This document shows, piece after piece, positions 50,687 through 59,386 of a DNA stretch of 64,000 bases; positions within the stretch are counted from its first letter, which is position 1, and each line of letters begins with the position of its first letter. Source of the stretch: Azospirillum brasilense (lineage in GTDB: Bacteria; Pseudomonadota; Alphaproteobacteria; Azospirillales; Azospirillaceae); contig NZ_CP012916.1 of NCBI RefSeq assembly GCF_001315015.1, positions 698,001 to 762,000 on the forward strand, written 5' to 3'. A program made the translations under genes and the position numbers. The notes beneath the pieces are model-generated. The model did no database searches. It was not told where the DNA came from and saw only the letters and a program-made list of their open reading frames with translations.

Positions 50687-51577
50687 TCACATCACCATGG
50701 CCAGCAGCAACGGCAGCGTCAGGAACGACAGCGCCGTGGAGCCCAGAACCATCCCGGCGACCTCCTGCGGCGCGTTGTTGTAGCGCAGCGCCCAGAGGTA
50801 GTTGAACACCGCCACCGGCATGGTGCTTTCCAGCAGCACGACGCCGCGCATCGTGCCCTCCAGGCCCAGCAGTTCCACCACCGCCAGCCCGGCGGCGAAG
50901 CCGAGCAGCAGGCGCAGCGCCGACATGGCCAGCGACCGCATCATCCCCTGCATCCGCAGCCCCGCCAGGGCCACCCCCAGCGAGAACAGCATCAGCGGCA
51001 CCGCGCAGTTGCCGAGCAGCGTCGTCGTATTGGTCACCCATTGCGGCGGCTGGAAGCCGGTCATCAGCACCAGCACGGCCAGCGCGACCGCGTAGATCAC
51101 CGGCGTGCGCAACACCTGCTTGGCGTCCGTGCGCCCCGCCGCCAGGGCCGGGCCAATGGTGAACTGGAGGACGGCGAGCGTCGCGAAGAACAGCACGGCC
51201 AGCCCCATCCCGGTCTCCCCGAAGGCGAACAGGCAGACGGGAATGCCCATGTTGCCGCCGTTGGGAAAGCTGAGCGCCGGCAGATAGACGCGCAGCGGCA
51301 GGCGGCTGGCGAGCAGGATCGGCGTCGCCATCAGCCCGGCCAACGCCATGCAGCCGACCGAAGCCGCCGCCATGGTCAGCAGGTCGTCCCCGCCCAGCGT
51401 CAGGCGGGCCAGCGAGGAGAAGACCAGGCAGGGGGTGGAGACGTTGATCGCAAAGGTGGTGATGAAGGCGCTGTCGTACGGCAGCTTGGCGCGGCTCCAG
51501 CCGAAGCCAAGGGCGGCGATCAGGAACACCGGCACGACGACGGCGGCGATGCTGGACAGGGGGGCGAGCAGGTCCAT
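50687..51577 (-). CDS. AEC-family transporter (auxin efflux carrier superfamily)
   Basis: 296 residues, about ten membrane helices. Conserved blocks are FITTFAINVSTPCLVFSSLA and FPNGGNMGIPVCLFAFGE in the first half and NCAVPLMLFSLGVALAG with ESTMPVAVFNYLWALRY in the second. Members of this family export auxin or carry small organic acids. The hydroxypyruvate isomerase gene ends 2 bp upstream of its ATG, so an organic-acid substrate of that pathway is plausible. Confidence 0.88.
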   Translation of the reverse strand: MDLLAPLSSIAAVVVPVFLIAALGFGWSRAKLPYDSAFITTFAINVSTPCLVFSSLARLTLGGDDLLTMAAASVGCMALAGLMATPILLASRLPLRVYLPALSFPNGGNMGIPVCLFAFGETGMGLAVLFFATLAVLQFTIGPALAAGRTDAKQVLRTPVIYAVALAVLVLMTGFQPPQWVTNTTTLLGNCAVPLMLFSLGVALAGLRMQGMMRSLAMSALRLLLGFAAGLAVVELLGLEGTMRGVVLLESTMPVAVFNYLWALRYNNAPQEVAGMVLGSTALSFLTLPLLLAMVM

Positions 51578-51579
51578 GG

Positions 51580-52368
51580 TCAGCGCGCGGCCTGCTGGCT
51601 TGCCGTGTGGAACCAGCCCAGCCCGTCCTCCGTCCGGCCGCGGGGCCGGTATTCGCAGCCAATGAAGCCGCGGAAGCCGGTGCCGGCCAGAACCTCGAAC
51701 AGATAGGGATAGTGCACCTCGCCGCGGTCAGGCTCCTGGCGGTCGGGCACGCCGGCGATCTGCACATGGGCGGTGAGGTCGGCGTTGCCCCGGATGCGGG
51801 TGGCGAGGTCGCCCTCGCTGATCTGGCAATGGTAGAGATCGAGCTGGAGCTTCAGGTTCGGCGCCCCCACTTCCTCGATCACCCGGCGGGCCAGCGCGGT
51901 GCCGTTCATCAGATAGCCGGGCATGTCGCGGTTGTTGATCGGCTCGATCAGTAGCGTCAACCCGGCCTCCGCGCAGGCCGCCGCGGCGTGGCGCAGATTT
52001 TCGGTGTAGATCGCCAACGCCGCATCCCGTTCCAACCCCTCCGGCGGGATGCCGGCCATGCAGTGCAGCAGACGGTTGCCCAGCACCTTGGCGTAGGCGA
52101 TGGCCGTCGCAACGCCCTCGCGGAATTCCGCCTCGCGGCCCGGCAGGCTGGCGATGCCGCGCTCCCCCGCCGCCCAGTTGCCAGGCGGCAGGTTGAACAG
52201 TGCCTGGGTCAGCCCATGGGCGTCCAGCGCCGCCTTGATCCGCTCCGCCGGGGTATCGTAGGGGAAGAGGAACTCCACCGCGTCGAAGCCGGCCTCCGCC
52301 GCGGCGCCGAATCGCTCCAGGAAGGACCGCTCAGTGAACATCATGGACAGGTTGGCGGCGAACCTCAT
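51580..52368 (-). CDS. hyi: Hydroxypyruvate isomerase
   Basis: 262 residues, a xylose-isomerase-like TIM barrel. It starts MRFAANLSMMFTERSFLERF, the typical Hyi beginning, and includes EFLFPYDTPAERIKAALDAHGL, LLIEPINNRDMPGYLM (metal Glu) and LKLQLDLYHCQISEGDL (metal His/Asp). It interconverts hydroxypyruvate and tartronate semialdehyde in glyoxylate use. Glyoxylate carboligase and tartronate semialdehyde reductase, its usual partners, are not adjacent. It is co-transcribed with the AEC transporter. Confidence 0.92.
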   Translation of the reverse strand: MRFAANLSMMFTERSFLERFGAAAEAGFDAVEFLFPYDTPAERIKAALDAHGLTQALFNLPPGNWAAGERGIASLPGREAEFREGVATAIAYAKVLGNRLLHCMAGIPPEGLERDAALAIYTENLRHAAAACAEAGLTLLIEPINNRDMPGYLMNGTALARRVIEEVGAPNLKLQLDLYHCQISEGDLATRIRGNADLTAHVQIAGVPDRQEPDRGEVHYPYLFEVLAGTGFRGFIGCEYRPRGRTEDGLGWFHTASQQAAR

Positions 52369-52581
52369 GGTGTCCGTCCCCTTGTTCTTATCGGCATAAT
52401 CCCCTCCCGCATCGTCTGGGCCGCCGTGGCGGCCGGTTGCTCCGACAATGCAGCAGGCGAACGGTCCGGACAATCGCCGGCCTATGCCGCACACGCTTGT
52501 CAGGTGACCGCCCATACCGGTTGCACGATATTGCGGGGGACACGCACAGTGCACGGCCCTTGCTGCAGCCGGACCCGACGG

Positions 52582-53610
52582 ATGATGAAGCGACTTGCCG
52601 CCACCGCCCTGACCTTTCTTCTGGCCGCCCTGGGTGGCGGGCTGTTCGCCTTGGCGGGGCTGCCCGCGGCGTGGCTGATGGGGGCAATGACCGCGGTGGC
52701 CGGCGGGGCGCTCGGCGGGTTGAAACTGCGCCTGCCCTCCCCGCTCGGCACCGCCGCCTTCATCCTGCTGGGCATCTCCATGGGCGCCGGGGTGACGCCC
52801 GACACGCTGCACCAGATGGCCTCCTGGCCGCTCAGCATGGCGCTCCTCGCTGGGTCGGTGATGGCTTGCCTGTACGCCTGCTCGGCGTGGCTGGAGCGGG
52901 TGCACCGCTGGGACCCGGCGACCGCGCGCTACGCCGCCGTTCCCGGCGCGCTGGGCGCGGTGCTGGTGCTGGCGGCGGAGAGCCGGGCCGATCTGCCGCG
53001 GGTGGCGCTGGCACAAAGCCTGCGGCTGTTCGTCTTGGTTGCCGCCATGCCCTGGCTGTTGGACCTGGTGTCGTCCACGCCGGGTCTGCCGCCCCGCCCT
53101 GCCCTCTCCGACCCGGCGGGCGCGCTGCCCGAGCTGGCGGTGCTGGTCGGGGTCAGCGCCCTGGCGGGCCTGCTGTTCCAACGGCTGCGCGTGCCCGGCG
53201 GCGTGCTGCTCGGCGCCATGCTGGGAAGTGCAGTGCTGCATGGCAGCGGCCTCGTGGACCACCGCTTGCCGGGCTGGCTGCTTAACGCAGGCTTCGTGGT
53301 GACGGGGGCGATGATCGGGTCGCGCTTCGCCGGGGTCACGCTGGCGTCCCTGCGGGCGGCGCTGCGCCCGTCGCTGGAAAGCGTGGCGCTGGCGCTCGCC
53401 CTGTCCTCGGCCTTCGCCTGGGCGGGGGCGTGGATGCTCGGCCTCCCCTTCGGTCAGCTCTGGCTCGCCTACGCGCCGGGCGGGGTGGAGGCGATGACCA
53501 TCGTGGCCTTCGTGCTCGGCCTCGACACCGCCTTCGTCGGCACGCACCACGTGGTGCGCTTCGCCGGGCTGGGCTTCCTGGCCCGCTGGTGGCAGCCCCG
53601 CCGCGGCTGA
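52582..53610 (+). CDS. AbrB-family membrane protein
   Basis: 342 residues with about ten helices in two similar halves: GGGLFALAGLPAAWLMGAMTAVAGGA and GLLFQRLRVPGGVLLGAMLGSAVLHGSG are the repeated blocks. The family (named from ammonia monooxygenase-linked proteins in some databases) is of uncertain function and is probably a transporter or regulator of transport. It is divergent from the hyi gene with 213 bp between. The end region TAFVGTHHVVRFAGLGFLARWW is conserved. Confidence 0.85.
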   Translation: MMKRLAATALTFLLAALGGGLFALAGLPAAWLMGAMTAVAGGALGGLKLRLPSPLGTAAFILLGISMGAGVTPDTLHQMASWPLSMALLAGSVMACLYACSAWLERVHRWDPATARYAAVPGALGAVLVLAAESRADLPRVALAQSLRLFVLVAAMPWLLDLVSSTPGLPPRPALSDPAGALPELAVLVGVSALAGLLFQRLRVPGGVLLGAMLGSAVLHGSGLVDHRLPGWLLNAGFVVTGAMIGSRFAGVTLASLRAALRPSLESVALALALSSAFAWAGAWMLGLPFGQLWLAYAPGGVEAMTIVAFVLGLDTAFVGTHHVVRFAGLGFLARWWQPRRG

Positions 53611-53619
53611 GCGGGCGCC

Positions 53620-54333
53620 TTACAGCCCGTCGAAGAGAAGCTGCGCCGGCGGTTCGGCCTTGCGCTTTTTCTTCTTCTCCTTGGGGGCCGGTTCCGCGTC
53701 CTTGGACGCCTGTTGCGCGGCCGGCTTGTCCTGCGCCGCCTTCTGCTCGGCCGCCGCATCCTGGGCGTCCGGATTCAGAGCCATCTCAACCCGTTCTAGA
53801 GGAGCCGGTTCGGGCGCGGGCGCTTGCGGGGTCGCCGCGACCGGCTCAGGGGTGTGCGCCGGTTCTTCCGCAGCCAGAGCTTCAACGGGCGGCGCGTCCT
53901 CCGCCGCAGCCTCCTGGACCGATTCCACGTCCGCGTCCCGGTCCGGCTTGGCCGCCTTCTTCTTCTTCGGACGGGCCGGGCGCGGTTCGATGCCCACCCC
54001 GTCCTTGACGCGGGCCTTGGCCTTGTCGCGGGCGACCGCCTCCGGAGCGTTGGGATCGTCGTTCAGCCACTTGCCGCGCTTGATGACCTCGTTCACGCGG
54101 CCCTGGTTGACGCTGAGCTGGAACGCGATCTCCTGCTGCGTCATGTCGGTGGTGCGGTGAAGCTCCAGAATCTGCGCGGCAAGTTCCGGGGTCATCTTCT
54201 TGCCGACGACGCGCCGCGCCGGGCGAATCGACCGCTGGGCCTTGTCACGCTCGCGCAGCTTGCCCAGGATCTCCAGGGCCTCCGTGTTGCCCGCCGTCTT
54301 CAAGGCTTCTTCGAATTCCTTGAGCGTCGCCAC
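53620..54333 (-). CDS. HTH protein with a long charged tail
   Basis: 237 residues from a GTG with AGGAGG eight bases upstream. The N-terminal half (LKEFEEALKTAGNTEALEIL) precedes a helix-turn-helix, TDMTQQEIAFQLSVNQGRVNEVIKRGKW at about 65-95, of the homeodomain/sigma-like type. The second half is a low-complexity Ala/Pro/Glu/Lys tail ending KKKKRKAEPPAQLLFDGL. A 14-bp palindrome lies 154 bp upstream of the start (54487-54500) and may be its operator. Probably a DNA-binding protein of unknown target. Confidence 0.72.
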   Translation of the reverse strand: MATLKEFEEALKTAGNTEALEILGKLRERDKAQRSIRPARRVVGKKMTPELAAQILELHRTTDMTQQEIAFQLSVNQGRVNEVIKRGKWLNDDPNAPEAVARDKAKARVKDGVGIEPRPARPKKKKAAKPDRDADVESVQEAAAEDAPPVEALAAEEPAHTPEPVAATPQAPAPEPAPLERVEMALNPDAQDAAAEQKAAQDKPAAQQASKDAEPAPKEKKKKRKAEPPAQLLFDGL

Positions 54334-54486
54334 CCGTTCCTCCTGCCACCATCCACCCGCGGCGACGCCATCGCATCGCCGGCCCATAAGACTGACTATA
54401 CATGGAATCGCGCGGGCGGTTGAGAAGCCTCTTTCCCCGATATCCACACAATGGCACGGCCGGGTTGGAGGCGGCGATGCGACGCT

Positions 54487-54500
54487 ATTAGACGTCTAAT
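54487..54500. promoter_or_regulatory. Perfect 14-bp palindrome ATTAGACGTCTAAT
   Basis: Its centre is ACGT. It is located between the stop of the flavin-reductase-like gene (54513) and the start of the HTH gene (54333), both on the minus strand. A plausible operator of the HTH protein; not shown. Confidence 0.45.
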
Positions 54501-54512
54501 CGCCGAGGGGCA

Positions 54513-55121
54513 TCATTCGCCGGGGTACTGCTTCTCCTTCAGGAGACGCGCAAGGTGGGCGGCGTTGCGCGCGGCCATGGCGGAGGTGGAGACCACCTTG
54601 TCGGGCACCTTGCCCAGGTCCTGGAAGTCGGTCTTCTGCATCGCTTCCCCCACCCAGTAGCAGACGGCATTGGCGGCGAGCGTGAAGCCGACGTCGTTCA
54701 ATGCCTGGAACAGCTCCGCCGAGACATGGTGGGCGCCGTCCTCGTTGCCGACGACAGCGACCAGCGCGACCTTGCCGTAGGACACCATGCGGCCCTGGCC
54801 GTCCGTCTCGCCCAGAAAGGCATCCATGCGCTCCAGAACCCGTTTGCACACGCTGGACGGCTGGCCCATCCAGATCGGCGTGCCGAGGATGAGGATGTCC
54901 GCCTCCAGCACTTGGCGGCGCAGGTCCGGCCAAGCATCGCCCGCCCCCTCGTCCGAAGTGACACCGGGTTTCACGTCATGGTCGGCGACGCGGATCGGCT
55001 CCCCCACCTCCACTCCCAGGGCCGCCAGATCCTTCTGGAGCAGGCCGATCATCGCGTCGGTCGAAGACGGCTTTCCCGACGGCTTCAAGGTGCAGTTCAG
55101 CGCAAAGGCTTTGATCGGCAT
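54513..55121 (-). CDS. Flavodoxin-fold NAD(P)H-dependent FMN reductase
   Basis: 202 residues from the ATG at 55121 (MPIKAFALNCTLKPSGKPS); upstream ATGs are weaker. The flavodoxin fold shows the FMN phosphate loop NCTLKPSGKPSST, the middle ILGTPIWMGQPSSVCKRVLERMDAF and VALVAVVGNEDGAHHV. Such enzymes reduce flavin, quinones or azo compounds with NAD(P)H. The partner and substrate are not evident. It is divergent from the M48 protease gene. Confidence 0.85.
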   Translation of the reverse strand: MPIKAFALNCTLKPSGKPSSTDAMIGLLQKDLAALGVEVGEPIRVADHDVKPGVTSDEGAGDAWPDLRRQVLEADILILGTPIWMGQPSSVCKRVLERMDAFLGETDGQGRMVSYGKVALVAVVGNEDGAHHVSAELFQALNDVGFTLAANAVCYWVGEAMQKTDFQDLGKVPDKVVSTSAMAARNAAHLARLLKEKQYPGE

Positions 55122-55285
55122 GCTGTGTTCCCGGTCCATTCCAATCCGCATCGGTGGTGATCGGAGGCAACATCCCGCCCTGTGAAACGTTGCGGCTCTC
55201 GCAACACAGCCACCGAATTGCCCCGGCACAGCCCATCCGCCATCGGATAGGATGCGGCGGACAGAACCACAAAGGAGGAACAGAA

Positions 55286-56059
55286 ATGCCGATCATGACC
55301 GTCCGACCCCTGTGCCTTGCCACGGCGCTGGCCGGGTCCCTGGCGCTGGCCGGATGCGCCGGAAATTCGACGGGGCTCGGGCTGAACCTCGTCTCGCAGG
55401 AGCAGCTCGTCGAACTCGGCCAGCAGGACTGGCAACGCCTGATCCAGTCGACCCCGGCCACCACCAACGCCAGCTATCAGCGCCGCGCCGAGCAAATCTC
55501 GGCCCGCCTGCTGCGCGCCGCCTCGCTCGACCCCGCCGGTTGGGAGGTGCGCGTGTTCCAGGGCAAGGAAGCCAACGCCTTCGCCCTGCCCGGCCAGAAG
55601 ATCGGCGTCTATGAGGGGCTGTTCCAGTACGCCAAGACCGACGCGCAGCTCGCCGCCGTCATCGGCCACGAGATCGCCCACAATCTGGAGGGCCACGCCG
55701 CCGAGCGGGTGAGCACCCAGATGGCCACCGACGCCGGCACCAGCATCCTGGGGGCCGTGGCCGGGGCGAGCGGGGTCGGCGGCAGCGAGATGATCGCCGC
55801 GGCCCTGGGCACCGGCGCGCAGTACGGACTGCTGCTGCCCTATTCCCGCAACCAGGAGCTGGCGGCCGACCGCGCCGGCCTGCTGATGATGGCCCGCGCC
55901 GGCTACGACCCGCAGGCGGCCATCGAGCTGTGGCAGAACATGAAGCAGGCGGGGGCCGAGCAGCCCACCTTCATGTCCACCCACCCCGGCACGGCGGACC
56001 GCATCGCCGCGCTGCAAAAGCTGATGCCCGAGGCGAAGGCGGCCTACAAGCCGAGCTGA
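55286..56059 (+). CDS. M48-family metalloprotease lipoprotein
   Basis: 257 residues from an ATG with AAAGGAGG. The signal peptide ends in the lipobox LAGC (residues 21-24), so it is an outer- or inner-membrane-anchored periplasmic lipoprotein. The zinc motif HEIAH (GHEIAHNLEGHAAERV) and the third-ligand region NQELAADRAGLLMMARAGYDP are complete. Related BepA/LoiP proteins handle outer-membrane protein quality. It has no TPR repeats, so it is the short LoiP-like type. Confidence 0.93.
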   Translation: MPIMTVRPLCLATALAGSLALAGCAGNSTGLGLNLVSQEQLVELGQQDWQRLIQSTPATTNASYQRRAEQISARLLRAASLDPAGWEVRVFQGKEANAFALPGQKIGVYEGLFQYAKTDAQLAAVIGHEIAHNLEGHAAERVSTQMATDAGTSILGAVAGASGVGGSEMIAAALGTGAQYGLLLPYSRNQELAADRAGLLMMARAGYDPQAAIELWQNMKQAGAEQPTFMSTHPGTADRIAALQKLMPEAKAAYKPS

Positions 56060-56103
56060 CCGGAGCGGCGGGGGCGCGCATCGTGCCTCCGCCGTGTCTT
56101 TTC

Positions 56104-56125
56104 CCGCGAGAAAATTTTCTCGCGG
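56104..56125. other. Candidate parS/centromere palindrome, copy 1
   Basis: A 22-bp perfect palindrome: CCGCGAGAAAA followed by its exact reverse complement. It lies 100 bp upstream of parA. A second identical 22-bp copy is at 58159-58180. The AT-rich centre in a GC-rich genome and the location at both ends of parAB mark it as a probable ParB-binding centromere. Confidence 0.7.
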
Positions 56126-56164
56126 AATGTTGACTCCTCTGCCCTACCCTGGAGTCAACATTCC
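56124..56164. promoter_or_regulatory. Inverted repeat in the parA promoter (parOP-like operator)
   Basis: GGAATGTTGACTCC (56124-56137) and GGAGTCAACATTCC (56151-56164) are perfect 14-bp arms around a 13-bp spacer. Each arm contains TTGACT. The second arm ends 61 bp before the parA ATG. ParA proteins with an N-terminal HTH, as in P1, repress their own operon by binding such repeats. Confidence 0.65.
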
Positions 56165-56225
56165 GGCTTGACCGGACTTCGGCGCCGCGCAAAAGTGGCC
56201 GCGGGGCAAGGCAGGGGAATGAACC

Positions 56226-57260
56226 ATGCGCGGCGAGGACATCAAGGCGTTCCGGGAAGGCCGGACGCTGAACCAGCCGGATTTCGCGGCTTGGCTGAAC
56301 GAAAAACTCGGCCGGAAATACGACAAGGCCAAGATCTCGCGCTGGGAGAACGGCAGCGAGAAGATCCCGGCCCCGGTCATCTCCCTGCTGCTGCAGGAGA
56401 AGATCGGCACGGTGACGCAGCATGGCCCGGCGCTGATCTGCGCCGCGGCCAACCGCAAGGGCGGCGTGGGCAAGACGGCCTTCACCGTCAACACCGCCAC
56501 CCTGCTCGCCCGGCACTTCAAGGTTCTGCTGATCGACGCGGACCCCCAGGCCAACGCCACCATCCATCTTGGAATCAACTCCATCGAGCGCGAGCGTGAG
56601 GAGAAAACCCTCTACTACGCGCTGAAGGCGTCCGTGGAGGCGCTGAAGGTGCAGGGGAAAAGCTTCGACCTCAGCGACTACATCGTGACCACGGAGAGCG
56701 GGCTCGACGTCATCGCCAGCGGCATGCGGCTGGGCGACGCGGAGGCGGAGCTGCAAAGCCAGTCCTCGGGGGATTGCGCGCTTCGGGAATGCCTCGACGG
56801 CGGAGCACGGCAGAGCTACGATTTCATCTTCGTCGACACCCCGCCGCATTTCGGCATGCTGGCGCGCAACGCGCTGACCGCCGCCAACACCGTCGCCATT
56901 CCCTGCCAGACGGAGATGCTGAGCGTCGCCGGCGTGGAGTTCCTGCTGGAGAACCTGGACATGATCCGCCGCCGGGCCAACCCGGGGGTCAGCGTTCTCG
57001 GCATCCTGCCGACGATGTTCAACGCGCGTCTGACCCAGGACCAGGCGTCGCTGGACGACATCCGCAACCTGTTCGGCCCGAAGCTGCGCGTCTTCGGCCC
57101 GATCCCGCGGGCGACCGTCTACGCCCAGGCGGTGGCCGCCGGGCGCGCCGCTCTGGAGGCGGTGCCGGACGCGCCGGGCTACGAGGTCTATCAGGCCGTC
57201 GCCGACGCGCTGATCCAGGAACGTGCCCGCATGCCGGAGGTGATGGCCCATGTCGCGTAA
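56226..57260 (+). CDS. parA: Partition ATPase ParA, with N-terminal HTH domain
   Basis: 344 residues. An N-terminal XRE/HTH-like region (about 1-60, DIKAFREGRTLNQPDFAAWLN; AKISRWENGSEKIPAP) is followed by the deviant Walker A KGGVGKT at 78-84, the A' motif LLIDADPQANATIHLG and Walker B FIFVDTPPHFGML. The HTH plus ATPase layout is type Ia (P1/F-like), known to drive plasmid segregation and to repress the par operon. ATP-bound ParA dimers coat the nucleoid and move ParB-parS. The start of parB overlaps its end by 11 bases. Confidence 0.93.
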   Translation: MRGEDIKAFREGRTLNQPDFAAWLNEKLGRKYDKAKISRWENGSEKIPAPVISLLLQEKIGTVTQHGPALICAAANRKGGVGKTAFTVNTATLLARHFKVLLIDADPQANATIHLGINSIEREREEKTLYYALKASVEALKVQGKSFDLSDYIVTTESGLDVIASGMRLGDAEAELQSQSSGDCALRECLDGGARQSYDFIFVDTPPHFGMLARNALTAANTVAIPCQTEMLSVAGVEFLLENLDMIRRRANPGVSVLGILPTMFNARLTQDQASLDDIRNLFGPKLRVFGPIPRATVYAQAVAAGRAALEAVPDAPGYEVYQAVADALIQERARMPEVMAHVA

Positions 57261-58146
57261 ACTGGCCCGGACGAACACCGGCGTGCTGACCACCGCGGCG
57301 GCCGAGCGGCAGGCCCGCGAGGACGGGCAGGGCTTCAACCGCCGTGGCCCGGTCGTCGTGGAGATCGACGTCGGCCGCATCGTCACCAACCCCGACCAGC
57401 CCCGCCGCCATTTCGACGAGGCGGACATGGAGGCGTTGAAATCCTCCATCGCGCAGCATGGGCTGGCGCAGCCGGTCGGCGTGCAGCAGTTGGGCGACGG
57501 CCGCTTCCAGCTCGTCTTCGGGGAACGGCGATTCCGCGCCGTGCGGGCGCTCGGCCACCCGACCATCTATGCCATCACCGTCACCGGCGCATCGGACGAG
57601 CTGGCGCTGATCGAGAACGTCGTCCGCGCCGACCTGTCGCCTTTCGAAGAGGGTGACGCCTACGCCCGGCTGATGGAACGCCACGGCTACCGGCAGGAGG
57701 ATGTCGGGCGGATCGTCGGCAAGGACCGGGTGGACATTTCGCGCGCGCTGCTCATCAGCCGCCTGCCGCAGCGCATCCGCGACGAGTATCCGTCGCACCG
57801 CCCGGCGCGCTACCGGCTGGTGGAGATCGCCCGGCTGAAAGGGGAGGGCGAACAGCTGCGCGGCTGGGACGCGCTGGTCATGGAGATGAGCCGGCGGTCC
57901 GCCGACGAGGACGCTCCGGCGCCAGCAGCGGCAAAGCCCCGTTCCAACGCCGTGCCCACCGGCAGCGCCCTGCCGAAGCCGCTGGCCAAGGCGGTGTTCG
58001 GGGCTCGTCAGACCGTCGCCAGCGTCCGTGAACAGGGCTTGGCCCTGGCGGACATCGACCGGGAGACGCTCCGCGCGATCCGCGACGACATCGACGCGAT
58101 CCTGAACGCTGGTCCGAATGCCGGGAAGGGCAGGGGAGGGGAGTGA
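57250..58146 (+). CDS. parB: Partition protein ParB
   Basis: 298 residues. The N-terminal ParB/Srx domain has NPDQPRRHFDEADMEALKSSI and GERRFRAVRAL with the CTPase-type ENVVRADLSPFEEGDAYARL. The HTH (about 150-180) reads QEDVGRIVGKDRVDISRALL. A variable middle and a C-terminal dimerisation part follow. It binds the centromere and stimulates ParA. The palindrome at 58159 starts 13 bp after its stop codon. Sequence differs from chromosomal Spo0J-type ParB, fitting a separate replicon. Confidence 0.92.
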   Translation: MSRKLARTNTGVLTTAAAERQAREDGQGFNRRGPVVVEIDVGRIVTNPDQPRRHFDEADMEALKSSIAQHGLAQPVGVQQLGDGRFQLVFGERRFRAVRALGHPTIYAITVTGASDELALIENVVRADLSPFEEGDAYARLMERHGYRQEDVGRIVGKDRVDISRALLISRLPQRIRDEYPSHRPARYRLVEIARLKGEGEQLRGWDALVMEMSRRSADEDAPAPAAAKPRSNAVPTGSALPKPLAKAVFGARQTVASVREQGLALADIDRETLRAIRDDIDAILNAGPNAGKGRGGE

Positions 58147-58154
58147 GAGGAACC

Positions 58155-58184
58155 GGCTCCGCGAGAAAATTTTCTCGCGGAGCC
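58155..58184. other. Candidate parS/centromere palindrome, copy 2
   Basis: The 22-bp palindrome of 56104-56125 recurs at 58159-58180 and here extends to a perfect 30-bp palindrome (GGCT and AGCC at the ends). It begins nine bases after the parB stop. It could also act as a hairpin terminator for parB, but the identical upstream copy speaks for a protein-binding site. Confidence 0.7.
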
Positions 58185-58201
58185 CTGGCTTCCGGTGCGG
58201 T

Positions 58202-59386
58202 TCAGCGGCTTGCCAAAACCACCGGCCCGGCTGGGCTCCGGGCGCTGTCCAACGATTGCAGCAGGTTCGTGCGGGCCATCACCAGCAGCAGGTCCGTCTG
58301 GGTCACCACCCCCAGCAGTCCGCCGCTCCCATCCACGATGGCGACCTCGTGCGTGCTCTCGTCCGACAGTGGGCCGAGCAGGCGGAAGGCCGGGGTTTCC
58401 GGGCCAGCGGTCACCGGCGGGGCCATCACCGAGGCCACCGTCGCGGCGCTCCCGACCAGATGCTGGTGCCCGACCAGACCAACCACCACGTTGCGCCGAT
58501 CGACCACCGGCAGAGTGCGGAAGCTGTGCTCGATCAGGAGGGCGCGGGCCATCTCGGGATGGGCCTCCGCGCTGACCGTCACCACGTCGCGGGACATGAT
58601 ATCGCCACAGGTGATCCCACCGTGCATCCGCTCCATGGCGTGAAGCTCCGCCTTCTCCAAGAGGGCGCTCAGATCGTCGCGGTTGACGTCCAGCGCCTCC
58701 CCCAGCTCGCGGATGGCCTCGTCCATGTCGTCGGCGGTCAGACCGGCGCGCATTCGGGCGGGTGGATCGGCGGTTCCGTGGCTGTTGGCCGGCTTGGGCG
58801 ACGCCCGATGCGGGTAGGAATGGCCGGAGAAGCGGTGAAACGTCCAACCCGCCAGCACCAGAAGGATGGAATTGACGGCCACCGGGTAGAACACGAATTG
58901 CATCCCCGACGCCGCGATCGCCGGGCCGCCGATCACCGCGGTCAGCGCGGCGGCGCCGCCCGGCGGGTGCAGGCAGCGCGTCATGGACATGGTCGCGATG
59001 GCCAGCGCCACCGCAACGCCGCCGGCCAGCATCGGGTCGGGGATCAGCGCCGCCACCATCACACCGACCAGCGCCGACAGGGTGTTGCCGCCAATGATCG
59101 ACCAAGGCTGGGCCAGCGGGCTGGCCGGCACCGCGAACAGCAGGACCGCCGACGCTCCCATCGGCGCCACCAGGGCCGGCGCGCTGGTGATGTGGGTCAG
59201 CAGGTTGTGACAGAGCAGGCCCGTCGCGGCGAGGCCGAGCATGGCCCCGCAGCAGGCGATCAGCCGGTCCTTCAGGTTCGCACCGGGCAGGATGGGCCTG
59301 AACAAGGCAAGGCGGCGACGGTTTTCACGCTTCTTCAGCAGAATGATTTTCCAGCGGCGCAGCAGGAGCCGTATCTCGCGATGCAT
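58202..59386 (-). CDS. HPP-family membrane protein with CBS domains
   Basis: 394 residues. Four membrane helices (about 45-175) carry the family motif CLHPPGGAAALTAVIGG. A C-terminal CBS pair (about 260-385) contains ITCGDIMSRDVVTVSAEAHPE and VASVMAPPVTAG with VAIVDGSGGLLGVVTQTDLL. HPP proteins are poorly studied; plastid homologues move nitrite. The CBS pair likely senses adenine nucleotides. It is convergent with parB, and the copy-2 palindrome lies in the gap. Confidence 0.88.
   Translation of the reverse strand: MHREIRLLLRRWKIILLKKRENRRRLALFRPILPGANLKDRLIACCGAMLGLAATGLLCHNLLTHITSAPALVAPMGASAVLLFAVPASPLAQPWSIIGGNTLSALVGVMVAALIPDPMLAGGVAVALAIATMSMTRCLHPPGGAAALTAVIGGPAIAASGMQFVFYPVAVNSILLVLAGWTFHRFSGHSYPHRASPKPANSHGTADPPARMRAGLTADDMDEAIRELGEALDVNRDDLSALLEKAELHAMERMHGGITCGDIMSRDVVTVSAEAHPEMARALLIEHSFRTLPVVDRRNVVVGLVGHQHLVGSAATVASVMAPPVTAGPETPAFRLLGPLSDESTHEVAIVDGSGGLLGVVTQTDLLLVMARTNLLQSLDSARSPAGPVVLASR

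Noticed and set aside
58155..58184. The palindrome after parB as a simple terminator
   Set aside because: A hairpin role is possible, but the identical 22-bp copy before parA, where no gene needs ending in that way, favours a binding site.
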